Notes: generated from the sequence alone by a model not told the origin. Positions 8,487 to 16,844 are shown, counted from the first letter of the stretch. The stretch: DNA of 64,000 nt from Nonomuraea glycinis (GCF_014646515.1 NZ_BMNK01000021.1:1-64000); one strand, 5' to 3'. Program-made: numbers and translations.

Positions 8487-9346
8487 CGACGCCGGCCGAG
8501 CTGTTCGCGGACGGGCGAACGTGCGCCCTGGCCGTGGCCGGCGCCCGCGATCTGGCCCGCGGCGCGGCCGCGCACCCCGGGCTGTTCCCCGAGAAGTCCT
8601 TCGACGGCGGGCTCTACTTCTCCCTGGCGCTGGCCGGCGCGTTCGGCTCACCGTGGGCCACCGCCGACGCCCTGCGGGCGGTCAACCGCGCCTCACTGCT
8701 GGTGTTCGCCGTGGACCGGCTCATCGACGAGGAGGCCACCGCCAGGGAGGAGGTCGCCGCGCTGGTGACCGAGTGCCTGGCCGTGGCGGGCGGCGGCGCC
8801 CCAGTCTCCCCCGCCGGCGCTTTCCTCGCGGAGCTGCGCGGCGAGCTGGCCGGCACGGCCGGTTTCCCCGGGCTGGAGCCGGCCTGGCGGGCTCAACTGG
8901 AGCGCATGCTCACCGCCATGGCCCGCGAATGGGAGTGGAGCCGGGCCGAGGCGCCGACGCCGGAACGGTATCTGGCCAACGCCGACAGTTGCGGGGCCGG
9001 CTTCATCAGCGTCTCGCACTGGATCTACACCGGCCTGGCCACCGGCCCCGGCGATTTGGACCGGCTGCGTCCGGCGGGCGACACGGTGCAGCGCTATCTC
9101 CGGCTGCTCAACGACCTGGCCACGCACCACAGGGAGAGGAGCTTCGGCGACCTCAACGCCTTCACCCTGGGCATGACCCGCGACGAGGTGACCACCCGGC
9201 TGGCGGAGCTGTCCCGCGAGGCCGCCGACCTGATCGAACCACTGAGGAACGTCCATCCCCGCGCCGCCGCGTATCTCTGGTGGCAGATCCACTACAGCGC
9301 CGGCTTCTACGAGCTGACTGACTTCTGGGCGGACACACAGTGGTGA
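8483..9346 (+). CDS. Class I terpene synthase (diterpene synthase candidate)
   Basis: The 287-residue product has the two metal-binding motifs of class I terpene synthases: an acidic motif D78-R-L-I-D82-E83-E84, a variant of DDxxD/E, and a clear NSE/DTE triad N210-D211-L-A-T214-H-H-R-E218. Size and all-helical character fit a single alpha-domain enzyme. It would ionise an allylic diphosphate; with a class II cyclase encoded directly after it, the likely substrate is a bicyclic copalyl-type diphosphate. The GTG start overlaps the P450 stop, and its own stop overlaps the next GTG. The acidic motif is not canonical, so activity is inferred from the pair of motifs and the context. Confidence 0.78.
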   Translation: MTTPAELFADGRTCALAVAGARDLARGAAAHPGLFPEKSFDGGLYFSLALAGAFGSPWATADALRAVNRASLLVFAVDRLIDEEATAREEVAALVTECLAVAGGGAPVSPAGAFLAELRGELAGTAGFPGLEPAWRAQLERMLTAMAREWEWSRAEAPTPERYLANADSCGAGFISVSHWIYTGLATGPGDLDRLRPAGDTVQRYLRLLNDLATHHRERSFGDLNAFTLGMTRDEVTTRLAELSREAADLIEPLRNVHPRAAAYLWWQIHYSAGFYELTDFWADTQW

Positions 9347-10866
9347 TCATGAACTTTTCCCAGCAGGCCGGAACCTTGGTCGACGAACTCATGGCACGGC
9401 CCTGGGGCCAGGTGTCCGCATCGGTGTACGAGACGGGGCGCTTGGTCACCCTCGCCCCCTGGCTGGCCGGCCACGGCGAGAGAGTGGCCTTCCTGCTGGC
9501 CCAGCAGCGCGACGACGGCTCCTGGGGCGCTCCCGACGGCTACGGCCTGGTGCCCACGCTGAGCGCCACGGAGGCCCTGCTCAGTGCGGGCGAGCGGGAC
9601 CCCGCCCTCGTCCCGGTGGCGCGGTCCGGGCTGCGGGCCCTGCGCCACCTGCTCCAGCAGAAGCCCGACCTGCCCGACACCCCGGCGATCGACCTGATCG
9701 TGCCGGCCCTCGTCGAGCTGATCAACGCACACGGTCACGGTGAGCCGCTGGCGGCGCCCGGCATGGACACCACCCGCCTCGATCGGGTCAAGCGGCTGCT
9801 GTCCTCAGGCCAGGAGCCGCCGCAGAAGGTGCTGCACGTCCTGGAGGTCGCGGGCACGGACGCGGCCCGCGCCGGCGACGTCCGGCCCGCGCCGCTCGGC
9901 ACCGTCGGCGCCTCCCCGGCGGCGACGGCCACCTGGCTGGCCGGGTTCGCCTCGGCCGACGCGGCGCGGGCCGATCCGGCCGACACGGCGCTGACCGATT
10001 CGGCCGCCGCCGCCCGGCAGCACCTGGAGGCGGTGGCCGCGCGCAGCGGCGGACCCGTCCCCGTCGGGCTGCCCATCACCGTCTTCGAGCGCGGCTGGGT
10101 GCTGAGCTGGCTGGTCAGGGCCGGCGTGCCGGTACGGGTGCCGGCCGAGATGATCGCCGATCTGCGGACCGCCATCCGCCCCCAGGGGACGCCCGCGGGA
10201 GCCGGCCTGCCGGCCGACGCGGACACCACCAGCGTCGCGCTCTACGCGCTGGCCCTGCTCGGCGTGCCCTGCGACCCCTCGTCCCTGATGATGTTCGACA
10301 CGGGCGCCCACTTCTGCACCTGGCAGGGCGAGGACGGCGTCTCGGTCAGTGTGAACGCCCACGTGCTGGACGCGCTCGGGCAGTATGTGCGCGCCAGGCC
10401 GCCGGCGCAGGCGGCGTACGGGCCGGTGATGGCGCGCGTGGCGAGCTGGCTGGCCGCGAAGCAGCGGGCCGACGGAAGCTGGGAGGATCGATGGCACGCC
10501 TCCCCCTTCTACGCCACACTCAGCTGTGTGCTGGCGCTCGGCGATTTCGGCGGGCCCCGGCACACCGGCTCGGTCCACCGGGCCAGGGAATGGGTGCTGG
10601 CCACCCAGCGGGACGACGGATCATGGGGGCGCTGGGCAGGTGGGCCGGAGGAGACCGCCTACGCCATGCAGATCCTCCTGCTCTCCGGCCCGGACTCGGA
10701 TGAACGGTGCCTGAAAGCCGCGTGGCGCGGATACGAATTTCTCCGGGAAGATCCCTTATCAGATTATGCTCCGCTTTGGCATGACAAAGACCTTTACTCC
10801 CCGACGGCAATCGTACGGGCAGCCATCCTAGCCGCTCTTTACGTAGCAAAGACCTCAAAAGGATGA
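9343..10866 (+). CDS. Class II terpene cyclase (copalyl diphosphate synthase-like)
   Basis: This protein of about 507 residues belongs to the squalene-hopene/ent-copalyl diphosphate synthase family and would cyclise geranylgeranyl diphosphate by protonation. QW-type motifs are visible (QQRDDGSWG, KQRADGSWED, TQRDDGSWGRW). The general-acid motif that is usually DxDD reads D292-A-D294-T-T, a DxDTT variant. GTG 9343 overlaps the class I stop (GTGA); an ATG at 9349 is an alternative start. Codon 472 is TTA (10756-10758) and the last 45 codons are much less GC-biased than the rest. Together with the preceding genes it completes a labdane-type diterpenoid pathway. Confidence 0.85.
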   Translation: MIMNFSQQAGTLVDELMARPWGQVSASVYETGRLVTLAPWLAGHGERVAFLLAQQRDDGSWGAPDGYGLVPTLSATEALLSAGERDPALVPVARSGLRALRHLLQQKPDLPDTPAIDLIVPALVELINAHGHGEPLAAPGMDTTRLDRVKRLLSSGQEPPQKVLHVLEVAGTDAARAGDVRPAPLGTVGASPAATATWLAGFASADAARADPADTALTDSAAAARQHLEAVAARSGGPVPVGLPITVFERGWVLSWLVRAGVPVRVPAEMIADLRTAIRPQGTPAGAGLPADADTTSVALYALALLGVPCDPSSLMMFDTGAHFCTWQGEDGVSVSVNAHVLDALGQYVRARPPAQAAYGPVMARVASWLAAKQRADGSWEDRWHASPFYATLSCVLALGDFGGPRHTGSVHRAREWVLATQRDDGSWGRWAGGPEETAYAMQILLLSGPDSDERCLKAAWRGYEFLREDPLSDYAPLWHDKDLYSPTAIVRAAILAALYVAKTSKG

Positions 10867-10912
10867 TTACACAGGAAACTGGGACATAGCGTCTCGATGG
10901 CGTCCATTCGCG

Positions 10913-10941
10913 TTGAGAGAGCTACGCTGCGTTGCTAAGGT
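10913..10941 (+). promoter_or_regulatory. Predicted promoter of the conservon
   Basis: TTGAGA (10913-10918) and TAAGGT (10936-10941) are spaced by 17 bases. Transcription would begin about 80 bases before cvnA. A second TTGACA at 10982-10987 lies closer but has only a poor partner, TGCTTT. The 161-base spacer after the cyclase has no terminator hairpin that I can see, so read-through from the terpene operon is possible. Confidence 0.5.
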
Positions 10942-11027
10942 GACCCGGGTGTCTGAATCTTGGGTTGCTCATCTTTCCGTCTTGACAAGGCAGGCTGACT
11001 ACCCTGCTTTCTTCAGGGGTGGGCTCG

Positions 11028-13388
11028 ATGCGCTTCCGTAACGCCAGTGTCCGGTCAAAGGTCACTGCACTAATCGTGTCGCTCGCGCTCCTGTGGGCTT
11101 TCGCCGCCTGGGTGACGCTCCGGGAGGGCATCAACATGCTCTGGGCCGCGACCATCAACAGCAGTGTGGTGGAGCCCAGCGAGCCCCTGCTCGTCGAGTT
11201 GCAGCGGGAGCGCCGACTGACCGTCGCCAGCCTCGGTAGCCGTTTGCGGCCGACCGGCGCGGCGCTGCGCCAGCAGCGCGCGCGGACGGACGCGGCGCAC
11301 GCCGCGTTCGCGAGCTCCATCAGCGGCACCGCGGTGCGATTCGGCGCCGACGACCTGCTGGAGGAGCGCGTGGCGGCCGTCGAGAGCCGGCTGACCGGCC
11401 TCAAGGCCATCAGGAAGGCGATCGACACGGGCGTCACGCAGCCCTCCCAGGCGACGGCCCCTTACAACGCCGTCATCGACGACTTCTACCGCATGTACGA
11501 CTCCGTCGCCGCGTTCGACGACAAGGAGATCGCCAAGGACGGCCGGACGCTGGCCGAGATGCACCACTCGCGGGAGTTCCTCGCCCGCGAGGACGCCATC
11601 ATGGCCGGTGTCTTCGCCCGGGACGGCTTCACCGAGCAGGAGCACGCCGACTTCGTGGCGGCCACCGGGGTCTTCCGCCAGACCCTGTCCGAGGCCATGT
11701 CCAAGCTGCCGGACGTGGACAAGCCGCACTACGACGCCTGGGCGAAGAGCCCGGCCGCCACCCGGCTGCGGAGCATGGAGGAGCGACTCATCCGGCATCG
11801 GGTGGGCGCGGACGTGCTGCCCGTCAGCGGCGAGGATTGGCGCAAGACCACCGAGGCGACCCTCGCCGACCTGCACACCGTGACGGTCTCGGCCGGAGAC
11901 CGGCTGCTGGAGCGGATCACGCCCGTCGCCGTCGGCGTCATCGTCCGGCTCGTGCTGGCCGGCGGTCTCGGCCTGCTCGCCGTCATCGCCTCGATCGTGC
12001 TCTCCATCACCACGACCAGGCAGCTGCTCGCCCAGCTGAAGAAGCTGCGGGACGCCGCCCATGAGCTGTCCGACGAGCGGCTGCCCGGGGTGGTGGAGCG
12101 GATCGGCCGCGGCGAGGTGGTCGACGTCAGCCGGGAGGTGCCCGACCTCGACTTCGGCGACGACGAGATCGGTCAGGTCGGGCAGGCGTTCAACACCGTC
12201 CAGCGGACCGCCATCGGCGTCGCCGCCGAGCAGGCCGAGCTGCGGCGCGGCATCCGCGACATCCTGCTCAGCCTGGCGCGCCGGACGCAGGGCCTGGTGC
12301 ACCGGCAGCTCACCGTGCTGGACGTGATGGAGCGGCAGGAGACCGACCCCGAGGAGCTGAAGCAGCTCTTCCGCCTGGACCACCTGGCCATCCGCATGCG
12401 CCGCAACGCCGAGAACCTCATCGTGCTGTCCGGCTCCTCCCCCGCCCGCACCTGGCGCCGTTCGGTGCCCATGGTCGACGTGGTCCGCGGCGCGCTGGCC
12501 GAGGTGGAGGACTACACCCGGGTGACGCTCATGCCGATGGGCGAGGTGGTGCTCGTCGGCCGCGCCGTCGGTGACGTGATCCACCTGCTGGCCGAGCTGA
12601 TCGAGAACGCCGTCTCCTTCTCGCCCCCCTACACCAACGTGCGCGTCAGCGGCCAGCTCGTGGCCAACGGCTATGTCATCGAAATCGAGGACCAAGGGCT
12701 CGGCATGAAGCCCGAGGACCTGGAGGCGGCCAACGAGCGCATCGCCGACCCACCGGAGTTCCGCATCAGCGGCACCGCCCGGCTGGGCCTCTACGTGGTC
12801 AGCCAGCTGGCCGATCGCCACGACGTCAAGGTGGTGCTCAAGCACTCGCCCTACGGCGGCACCACCGTCGTGGTGCTGCTGCCGCAGGAGCTCGTGGAGG
12901 TGGACGCCGGGCCCGACCCGGCCGACACGGACGCCACGCCACGCCTGCCCCGCAGGTCGCCCACGTCGGCGACGGCCGCGTCGGCCACGGCCACGGCGGC
13001 CCGCCCGGCCACCGAGCGTCCGGTGGCCCAGCGCCCGGTGAACGAAGGCAACGTCCGCGCGCTGAAGGTGGCCGGCCCTTCGCGGCCGCCGCAGCAGCCT
13101 GAGCCCGACCTGCCCCAGCCGATCGAGAAGGGGGCGGCCACGGAGCCCCAGCCAGAGGCACCCTCGGTGTTCACCCCGGGAGGGCTGCCGCTGCGGGTGC
13201 CGCAGGCCAACCTGGCCGCGGCCCTGCGGGACGAAGGCCCGCCCACCACTCCAGATCTTGAGGATGACGATGACGAGCGCTCGCCGGAGGAGATCCGGGC
13301 GATGATGGGATCCCTGCAGTCCGGCACCCGGCTCGGCAGGACCGAGGCGGCCAGGCTCATGGAAGAACAGTCGGGAGGCGACACGTGA
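11028..13388 (+). CDS. cvnA: Conservon sensor histidine-kinase-like protein with nitrate/nitrite-sensing-type extracellular domain
   Basis: The 786-residue protein has a first membrane span at about residues 10-32, an extracellular four-helix sensor region, a second span near 296-325, a HAMP-like linker, and a histidine-kinase-type ATPase domain with the N-box ELIENAVSFSPP and G-boxes (EDQGLGMKPED, GTARLGLYV). The C-terminus is a long proline/alanine-rich tail. This is the CvnA architecture, the membrane component of actinobacterial conservons that signals through a GTPase switch. AGGGG at 11015-11019 supports the ATG at 11028 over the GTG at 11019. It overlaps cvnB by GTGA. Confidence 0.88.
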   Translation: MRFRNASVRSKVTALIVSLALLWAFAAWVTLREGINMLWAATINSSVVEPSEPLLVELQRERRLTVASLGSRLRPTGAALRQQRARTDAAHAAFASSISGTAVRFGADDLLEERVAAVESRLTGLKAIRKAIDTGVTQPSQATAPYNAVIDDFYRMYDSVAAFDDKEIAKDGRTLAEMHHSREFLAREDAIMAGVFARDGFTEQEHADFVAATGVFRQTLSEAMSKLPDVDKPHYDAWAKSPAATRLRSMEERLIRHRVGADVLPVSGEDWRKTTEATLADLHTVTVSAGDRLLERITPVAVGVIVRLVLAGGLGLLAVIASIVLSITTTRQLLAQLKKLRDAAHELSDERLPGVVERIGRGEVVDVSREVPDLDFGDDEIGQVGQAFNTVQRTAIGVAAEQAELRRGIRDILLSLARRTQGLVHRQLTVLDVMERQETDPEELKQLFRLDHLAIRMRRNAENLIVLSGSSPARTWRRSVPMVDVVRGALAEVEDYTRVTLMPMGEVVLVGRAVGDVIHLLAELIENAVSFSPPYTNVRVSGQLVANGYVIEIEDQGLGMKPEDLEAANERIADPPEFRISGTARLGLYVVSQLADRHDVKVVLKHSPYGGTTVVVLLPQELVEVDAGPDPADTDATPRLPRRSPTSATAASATATAARPATERPVAQRPVNEGNVRALKVAGPSRPPQQPEPDLPQPIEKGAATEPQPEAPSVFTPGGLPLRVPQANLAAALRDEGPPTTPDLEDDDDERSPEEIRAMMGSLQSGTRLGRTEAARLMEEQSGGDT

Positions 13389-13789
13389 CACCAGGTGCCG
13401 GCACAGACCTCAACTGGCTCCTCGATGATCTGATCGGCCGCGTCAAGGAGGCCGAGCACGCGATCGTGCTGTCCTCCGACGGGCTGCTCATGGCTTCCTC
13501 CGCCGCGCTGCAGCGGACCGACGGCGAGCACCTGTCGGCGGTGGCCTCCGGGCTGCAGAGCCTGGCCAAGGGCGTCTCCGAGCATGTGGGCGGCGGCCCG
13601 GTCAAGCAGACCGTGGTGGAGTGGAGATCGCGGTTCCTCATCGTGACCGTGGCGGGCGAGCGGGCCTGCCTTGCGGTGCTCTGCGCGCAGGGCGCCGACA
13701 TCGGCCTGGTCGCCTACGAGATGGCCATGCTCGTGGCCCGCGTCGGCCAGTATCTGACCTCGGGGACCCGCGCCGGGGCAGAGCGGTGA
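13385..13789 (+). CDS. cvnB: Roadblock/LC7 domain protein of the conservon
   Basis: The 134-residue roadblock/LC7 protein has the typical start (DLNWLLDDLIGRV) and the conserved AIVLSSDGLLMA strand. In conservons CvnB is thought to interact with the CvnD GTPase, similar to MglB-type regulators. Both its start and its stop overlap the neighbouring genes by four bases (GTGA), so the four conservon proteins should be made in fixed ratio. It is cytosolic, with no signal sequence. Confidence 0.92.
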   Translation: MTPGAGTDLNWLLDDLIGRVKEAEHAIVLSSDGLLMASSAALQRTDGEHLSAVASGLQSLAKGVSEHVGGGPVKQTVVEWRSRFLIVTVAGERACLAVLCAQGADIGLVAYEMAMLVARVGQYLTSGTRAGAER

Positions 13790-14175
13790 ACGGGGATTAC
13801 AGATCCTCGGGCGAGCCGAGCGGGGAGCACTGGATCGATCCGGAGATCATCCGGCCCTATGTGGTGACGCGGGGCCGGACCGCGCCCGTGCACGGCAGGT
13901 TCAACCTGATCTCGATGGCCCTGGCCGTGGGGCCGCCGCCTGGCCCGGACGCCGGGCTCGACCCGGAGCACCACTCGATCCTGCGGCTCTGCCGGGAGCC
14001 CAAGTCCGTGGCGGAGATCGCCGCACACCTCAACCTGCCCGCGGGCACCATCCGCGTACTCCTCGGCGACCTGTTCGACAGGGAGCTCGTCTCGGCCCAG
14101 GAGCCGCAATCCGAAATGGACATGCGTGACATGAAGATGTACAGGGCGGTGCTCGATGGCCTTCGATCGCTCTAG
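13786..14175 (+). CDS. cvnC: DUF742 protein of the conservon
   Basis: The 129-residue DUF742 protein has a winged-helix-like pattern (SVAEIAAHLNLPAGTIRVLL and the region after it) and the conserved RPYVVTRGRT segment near the N-terminus. GTG at 13786 overlaps the cvnB stop and matches the family start; the frame is open further upstream, but only as a shadow of cvnB. It overlaps the next gene by 20 bases. Its role in the conservon complex is not well defined. Confidence 0.9.
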   Translation: MNGDYRSSGEPSGEHWIDPEIIRPYVVTRGRTAPVHGRFNLISMALAVGPPPGPDAGLDPEHHSILRLCREPKSVAEIAAHLNLPAGTIRVLLGDLFDRELVSAQEPQSEMDMRDMKMYRAVLDGLRSL

Positions 14176-14743
14176 CCGGCCGCGCCTGCCGACGGCGATC
14201 AAGATTCTTGTCGCCGGCGGGTTCGGCGCGGGCAAGACCACGATGGTCGGCGCGGTCTCGGAGACCAGACCGCTGCGCACCGAGGAGGTGCTCACCGAGC
14301 GCGGCATCGGCATCGACGACCTGTCCAGCGTCGAGGCCAAGCGGACGACCACGGTGGCGATGGACTTCGGCCGCATCACGATCGGCGACGAATACGTCCT
14401 CTACCTGTTCGGCACGCCGGGCCAGGAGCGGTTCTGGTTCGTCTGGGACGAGCTGGCCGAGGGCTCGCTCGGCGCGGTCATCCTGGCCGACACCCGCCGC
14501 CTGGCCGACTGCTTTCCTTCGGTCGACTACTTCGAGCGGCGCGGCACCCCGTTCGTGGTCGCGGTCAACTGCTTCGAGGGCTCCGAGACGTTCGAGCTCG
14601 CGGAGGTACGGCTGGCGCTGCAGCTCAAGCCGTCGATCCCGATCATCATGTGTGACGCCAGGAAGCGTGACTCCAGCCGGGAGGTGCTCATCTCGCTGGT
14701 GAAGCACTCGGCGAAGCTCCGCGCGGAGCCAGTGGGCTCCTGA
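14156..14743 (+). CDS. cvnD: Conservon Ras/Arf-like GTPase
   Basis: The 195-residue small GTPase carries the P-loop GGFGAGKTT at residues 21-29, a switch region with a conserved threonine (KRTTTVAMDFG), and LFGTPGQERF, the TPGQE form of the G3 box. It would act as the molecular switch of the conservon at the membrane face of CvnA. It is the last gene of the operon, followed 24 bases on by a strong hairpin terminator. No CvnE-type P450 follows, but a P450 operon lies immediately upstream of the conservon. Confidence 0.93.
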   Translation: MAFDRSSRPRLPTAIKILVAGGFGAGKTTMVGAVSETRPLRTEEVLTERGIGIDDLSSVEAKRTTTVAMDFGRITIGDEYVLYLFGTPGQERFWFVWDELAEGSLGAVILADTRRLADCFPSVDYFERRGTPFVVAVNCFEGSETFELAEVRLALQLKPSIPIIMCDARKRDSSREVLISLVKHSAKLRAEPVGS

Positions 14744-14766
14744 TCAACTGACCGAGCACGTGGAAA

Positions 14767-14800
14767 GGGCCCGGCACGGCGTGCAGTCCGTGCCGGGCCC
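14767..14800. terminator. Strong bidirectional terminator
   Basis: A perfect 13-bp stem, GGGCCCGGCACGG paired with CCGTGCCGGGCCC, encloses an 8-base loop. It sits between the cvnD stop and the stop of the convergent acetate symporter gene, so it can serve both. No long T-run follows, as is common in actinomycetes. Confidence 0.85.
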
Positions 14801-14813
14801 CGCTCTGTGCGCG

Positions 14814-16433
14814 TCAGTGCTTGGTAGCCTGCTCCGCGCCCACACCGGTGAGAGACCGGACCTCGATCTCGGCGTACTTGGCGGCGTTGTACTCCTTGCT
14901 CAGGACCGTGCCGAGCCAGCCGCAGAAGAACCCGAGCGGGATCGAGATGATCCCCGGGTTGCTCAGCGGGAACCAGGCGAAGTCGGCGTCCTTGAACAGG
15001 GCGGTCTTCGAGCCCGAGACCACGGGCGAGAAGATGACCAGCAGCAGCGCGGAGACCAGGCCACCGTAGATGGCGCTGACCGCCCCCGCCGTGTTGAACC
15101 TCTTCCAGAACAGGCTGTAGAGGATCGCCGGCAGGTTGCCCGAGGCCGCGACCGCGAAGGCCAGGGCCACCAGGAACGCCACGTTCTGGCCCTGGGCGAG
15201 GATGCCCAGCCCGATGGCGGCGGCGCCGATCACCAGGGCGGAGAGCCTGGCCACCACGACCTCCTGACGCTCACTGACCTGGCCGCGCTTGAAGACGTGG
15301 GCGTACAGGTCGTGGGCGAAGCTGGAGGAGGAGGCGAGAGTGAGGCCCGCGACCACCGCCAGGATGGTGGCGAAGGCGACGGCGCCGATCAGGGCCAGCA
15401 GGATGGTGCCGCCCACCGAGCCGAAGATCTCCTCACCGATCCGCTGGGCCAGCAGCGGCGCGGCCGTGTTGCCCGCCGGGTCCTCCGCGCGGATGGCGTC
15501 GGCGCCGACCACGGCGGCGGCACCGAAGCCGAGGACCAGCGTCAGCAGGTAGAAGGTGCCGATGAGGCCGATGCCCCACATCACGGACTTGCGCGCTGCC
15601 TTGGCGGTCGGGACGGTGTAGAAGCGGATGAGGATGTGCGGCAGTCCCGCCGTGCCGAGCACCAGGGCGAGGCCGAGGCTGATCAGGTCGATCTTCCCCG
15701 CGAGTCCCTGCGCCTCGGTGCCGTACCTCAGGCCCGGGCTGAGGAAGCTGCCGCTGTTGGCCGAGGGTCCGCTGGTCGTGGCGGCCTGGCTGAGCAGCGC
15801 CGACAGGTTGAAGCCGAACTTGCCCAGCACCAGGATGGTCACCAGGGCGGCGCCGCTCATCAGCAGCACGGCCTTGACGATCTGCACCCAGGTGGTGCCC
15901 TTCATGCCGCCGAACACCACATAGATGATCATCAGGGCGCCGACGGCGACGATCGTCCACATCTTGCCGGCGTCGGAGGTGATGCCGAGCAGCAGGCCGA
16001 CCAGGGCGCCCGCGCCGACCATCTGCGCGAGCAGGTAGAAGATGCTGACGACGATGGTCGAGACGCCGGCCGCGGTGCGCACCGGCCGGGGGCTCATCCT
16101 GAAGGCGAGCACGTCGGCCATGGTGAACTTGCCGGAGTTACGCATCAGCTCGGCCACCAGGAGCAGCGCGACCAGCCAGGCGACCAGGAAGCCGATGGAG
16201 TAGAGGAAGCCGTCGTAGCCGTACAGCGCGATGATGCCGGCGATGCCGAGGAACGAGGCCGCCGACATGTAGTCGCCGCCGATGGCCAGGCCGTTCTGCA
16301 CGCCGGTGAACGAGCGGCCGCCCGCGTAATAGTCAGCCGCGGTCTTGGTCTGGCGGCTGGCCCAGACCGTGATGCCGAGCGTGGCGGCGACGAAGGAAAG
16401 GAAGAGGATCGTGGCGAGAACCGTTGAGCTCAC
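14814..16433 (-). CDS. actP: Cation/acetate symporter (sodium:solute symporter family)
   Basis: This 539-residue polytopic membrane protein has about 13 predicted spans. GGRSFTGVQNGLAIGGDYMS and AASFLGIAGIIALYGYDG are hallmark segments of the acetate permease branch of the SSS family. It would import acetate or other short monocarboxylates with a cation. GTG at 16433 overlaps the stop of the DUF485 gene (GTGA); the frame runs 27 codons further upstream, but only as overlap with that gene. This DUF485-actP pair is the standard arrangement for bacterial acetate uptake. Confidence 0.9.
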   Translation of the reverse strand: MSSTVLATILFLSFVAATLGITVWASRQTKTAADYYAGGRSFTGVQNGLAIGGDYMSAASFLGIAGIIALYGYDGFLYSIGFLVAWLVALLLVAELMRNSGKFTMADVLAFRMSPRPVRTAAGVSTIVVSIFYLLAQMVGAGALVGLLLGITSDAGKMWTIVAVGALMIIYVVFGGMKGTTWVQIVKAVLLMSGAALVTILVLGKFGFNLSALLSQAATTSGPSANSGSFLSPGLRYGTEAQGLAGKIDLISLGLALVLGTAGLPHILIRFYTVPTAKAARKSVMWGIGLIGTFYLLTLVLGFGAAAVVGADAIRAEDPAGNTAAPLLAQRIGEEIFGSVGGTILLALIGAVAFATILAVVAGLTLASSSSFAHDLYAHVFKRGQVSERQEVVVARLSALVIGAAAIGLGILAQGQNVAFLVALAFAVAASGNLPAILYSLFWKRFNTAGAVSAIYGGLVSALLLVIFSPVVSGSKTALFKDADFAWFPLSNPGIISIPLGFFCGWLGTVLSKEYNAAKYAEIEVRSLTGVGAEQATKH

Positions 16434-16759
16434 TTGGCCTTCTCCTCGACCTCGTGGCGGAGCTTGTCGGAAATGGGGTCGAGCACCTTCTCCATGTGCC
16501 TGGAGTAGGCCCACGCGATGCCGAAGGTCGTCACGAACTGGAGCAACCCGAAGATCAGTCCAACGTTGATCTCACCGAGCAGTTTGATGGCCATGAAGTC
16601 ACGGGCCCAGCCCGACATCACCACATACAGCAGGTACCACACCAGGAACGCCGCCGTCATCGGGAACGTCCACCGGCGGAAACGCCTCTTCAGATCTTGG
16701 AACTCACTGCTCCTCTGGACCTCTTCATAGACAGACGCGTCATGTTCTTGGGTTGTCAC
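16430..16759 (-). CDS. DUF485 small membrane protein, partner of the acetate symporter
   Basis: The 109-residue protein has two membrane spans (about residues 34-53 and 66-88) and a charged C-terminus (PISDKLRHEVEEKAK). It is the YjcH/DUF485 family, nearly always encoded just before ActP and assumed to assist it. The GTG start is preceded by a good GGAGGTC. A CRP-like palindrome lies just upstream. Confidence 0.9.
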   Translation of the reverse strand: MTTQEHDASVYEEVQRSSEFQDLKRRFRRWTFPMTAAFLVWYLLYVVMSGWARDFMAIKLLGEINVGLIFGLLQFVTTFGIAWAYSRHMEKVLDPISDKLRHEVEEKAK

Positions 16760-16770
16760 GAGACCTCCAC

Positions 16771-16786
16771 TGTGATGCGGATCACG
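16771..16786 (-). promoter_or_regulatory. CRP/GlxR-like binding site upstream of the acetate uptake operon
   Basis: On the plus strand the sequence is TGTGATGCGGATCACG, which matches the CRP-family consensus TGTGA-N6-TCACA at nine of ten positions. It contains a perfect GTGAT-GCGG-ATCAC inverted repeat. It begins 12 bases upstream of the DUF485 start codon and 3 bases beyond the ribosome-binding site, within or just after the promoter, so binding would more likely repress than activate unless the promoter lies elsewhere. Confidence 0.5.
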
Positions 16787-16844
16787 CTCACGTTAAGAGG
16801 GGTGCCTACCCTACGTGGAGGGGCCGAACGGGGTTGTTCGGCGA

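Noticed and set aside
11070..13391. Long minus-strand frame (773 codons) opposite cvnA
   Set aside because: Histidine/leucine/glycine-rich antisense shadow with no family resemblance.
14760..16427. Long open frame opposite the acetate symporter (555 codons)
   Set aside because: The translation is Gln/Glu/Arg-rich nonsense, an antisense shadow produced by high-GC codon usage.
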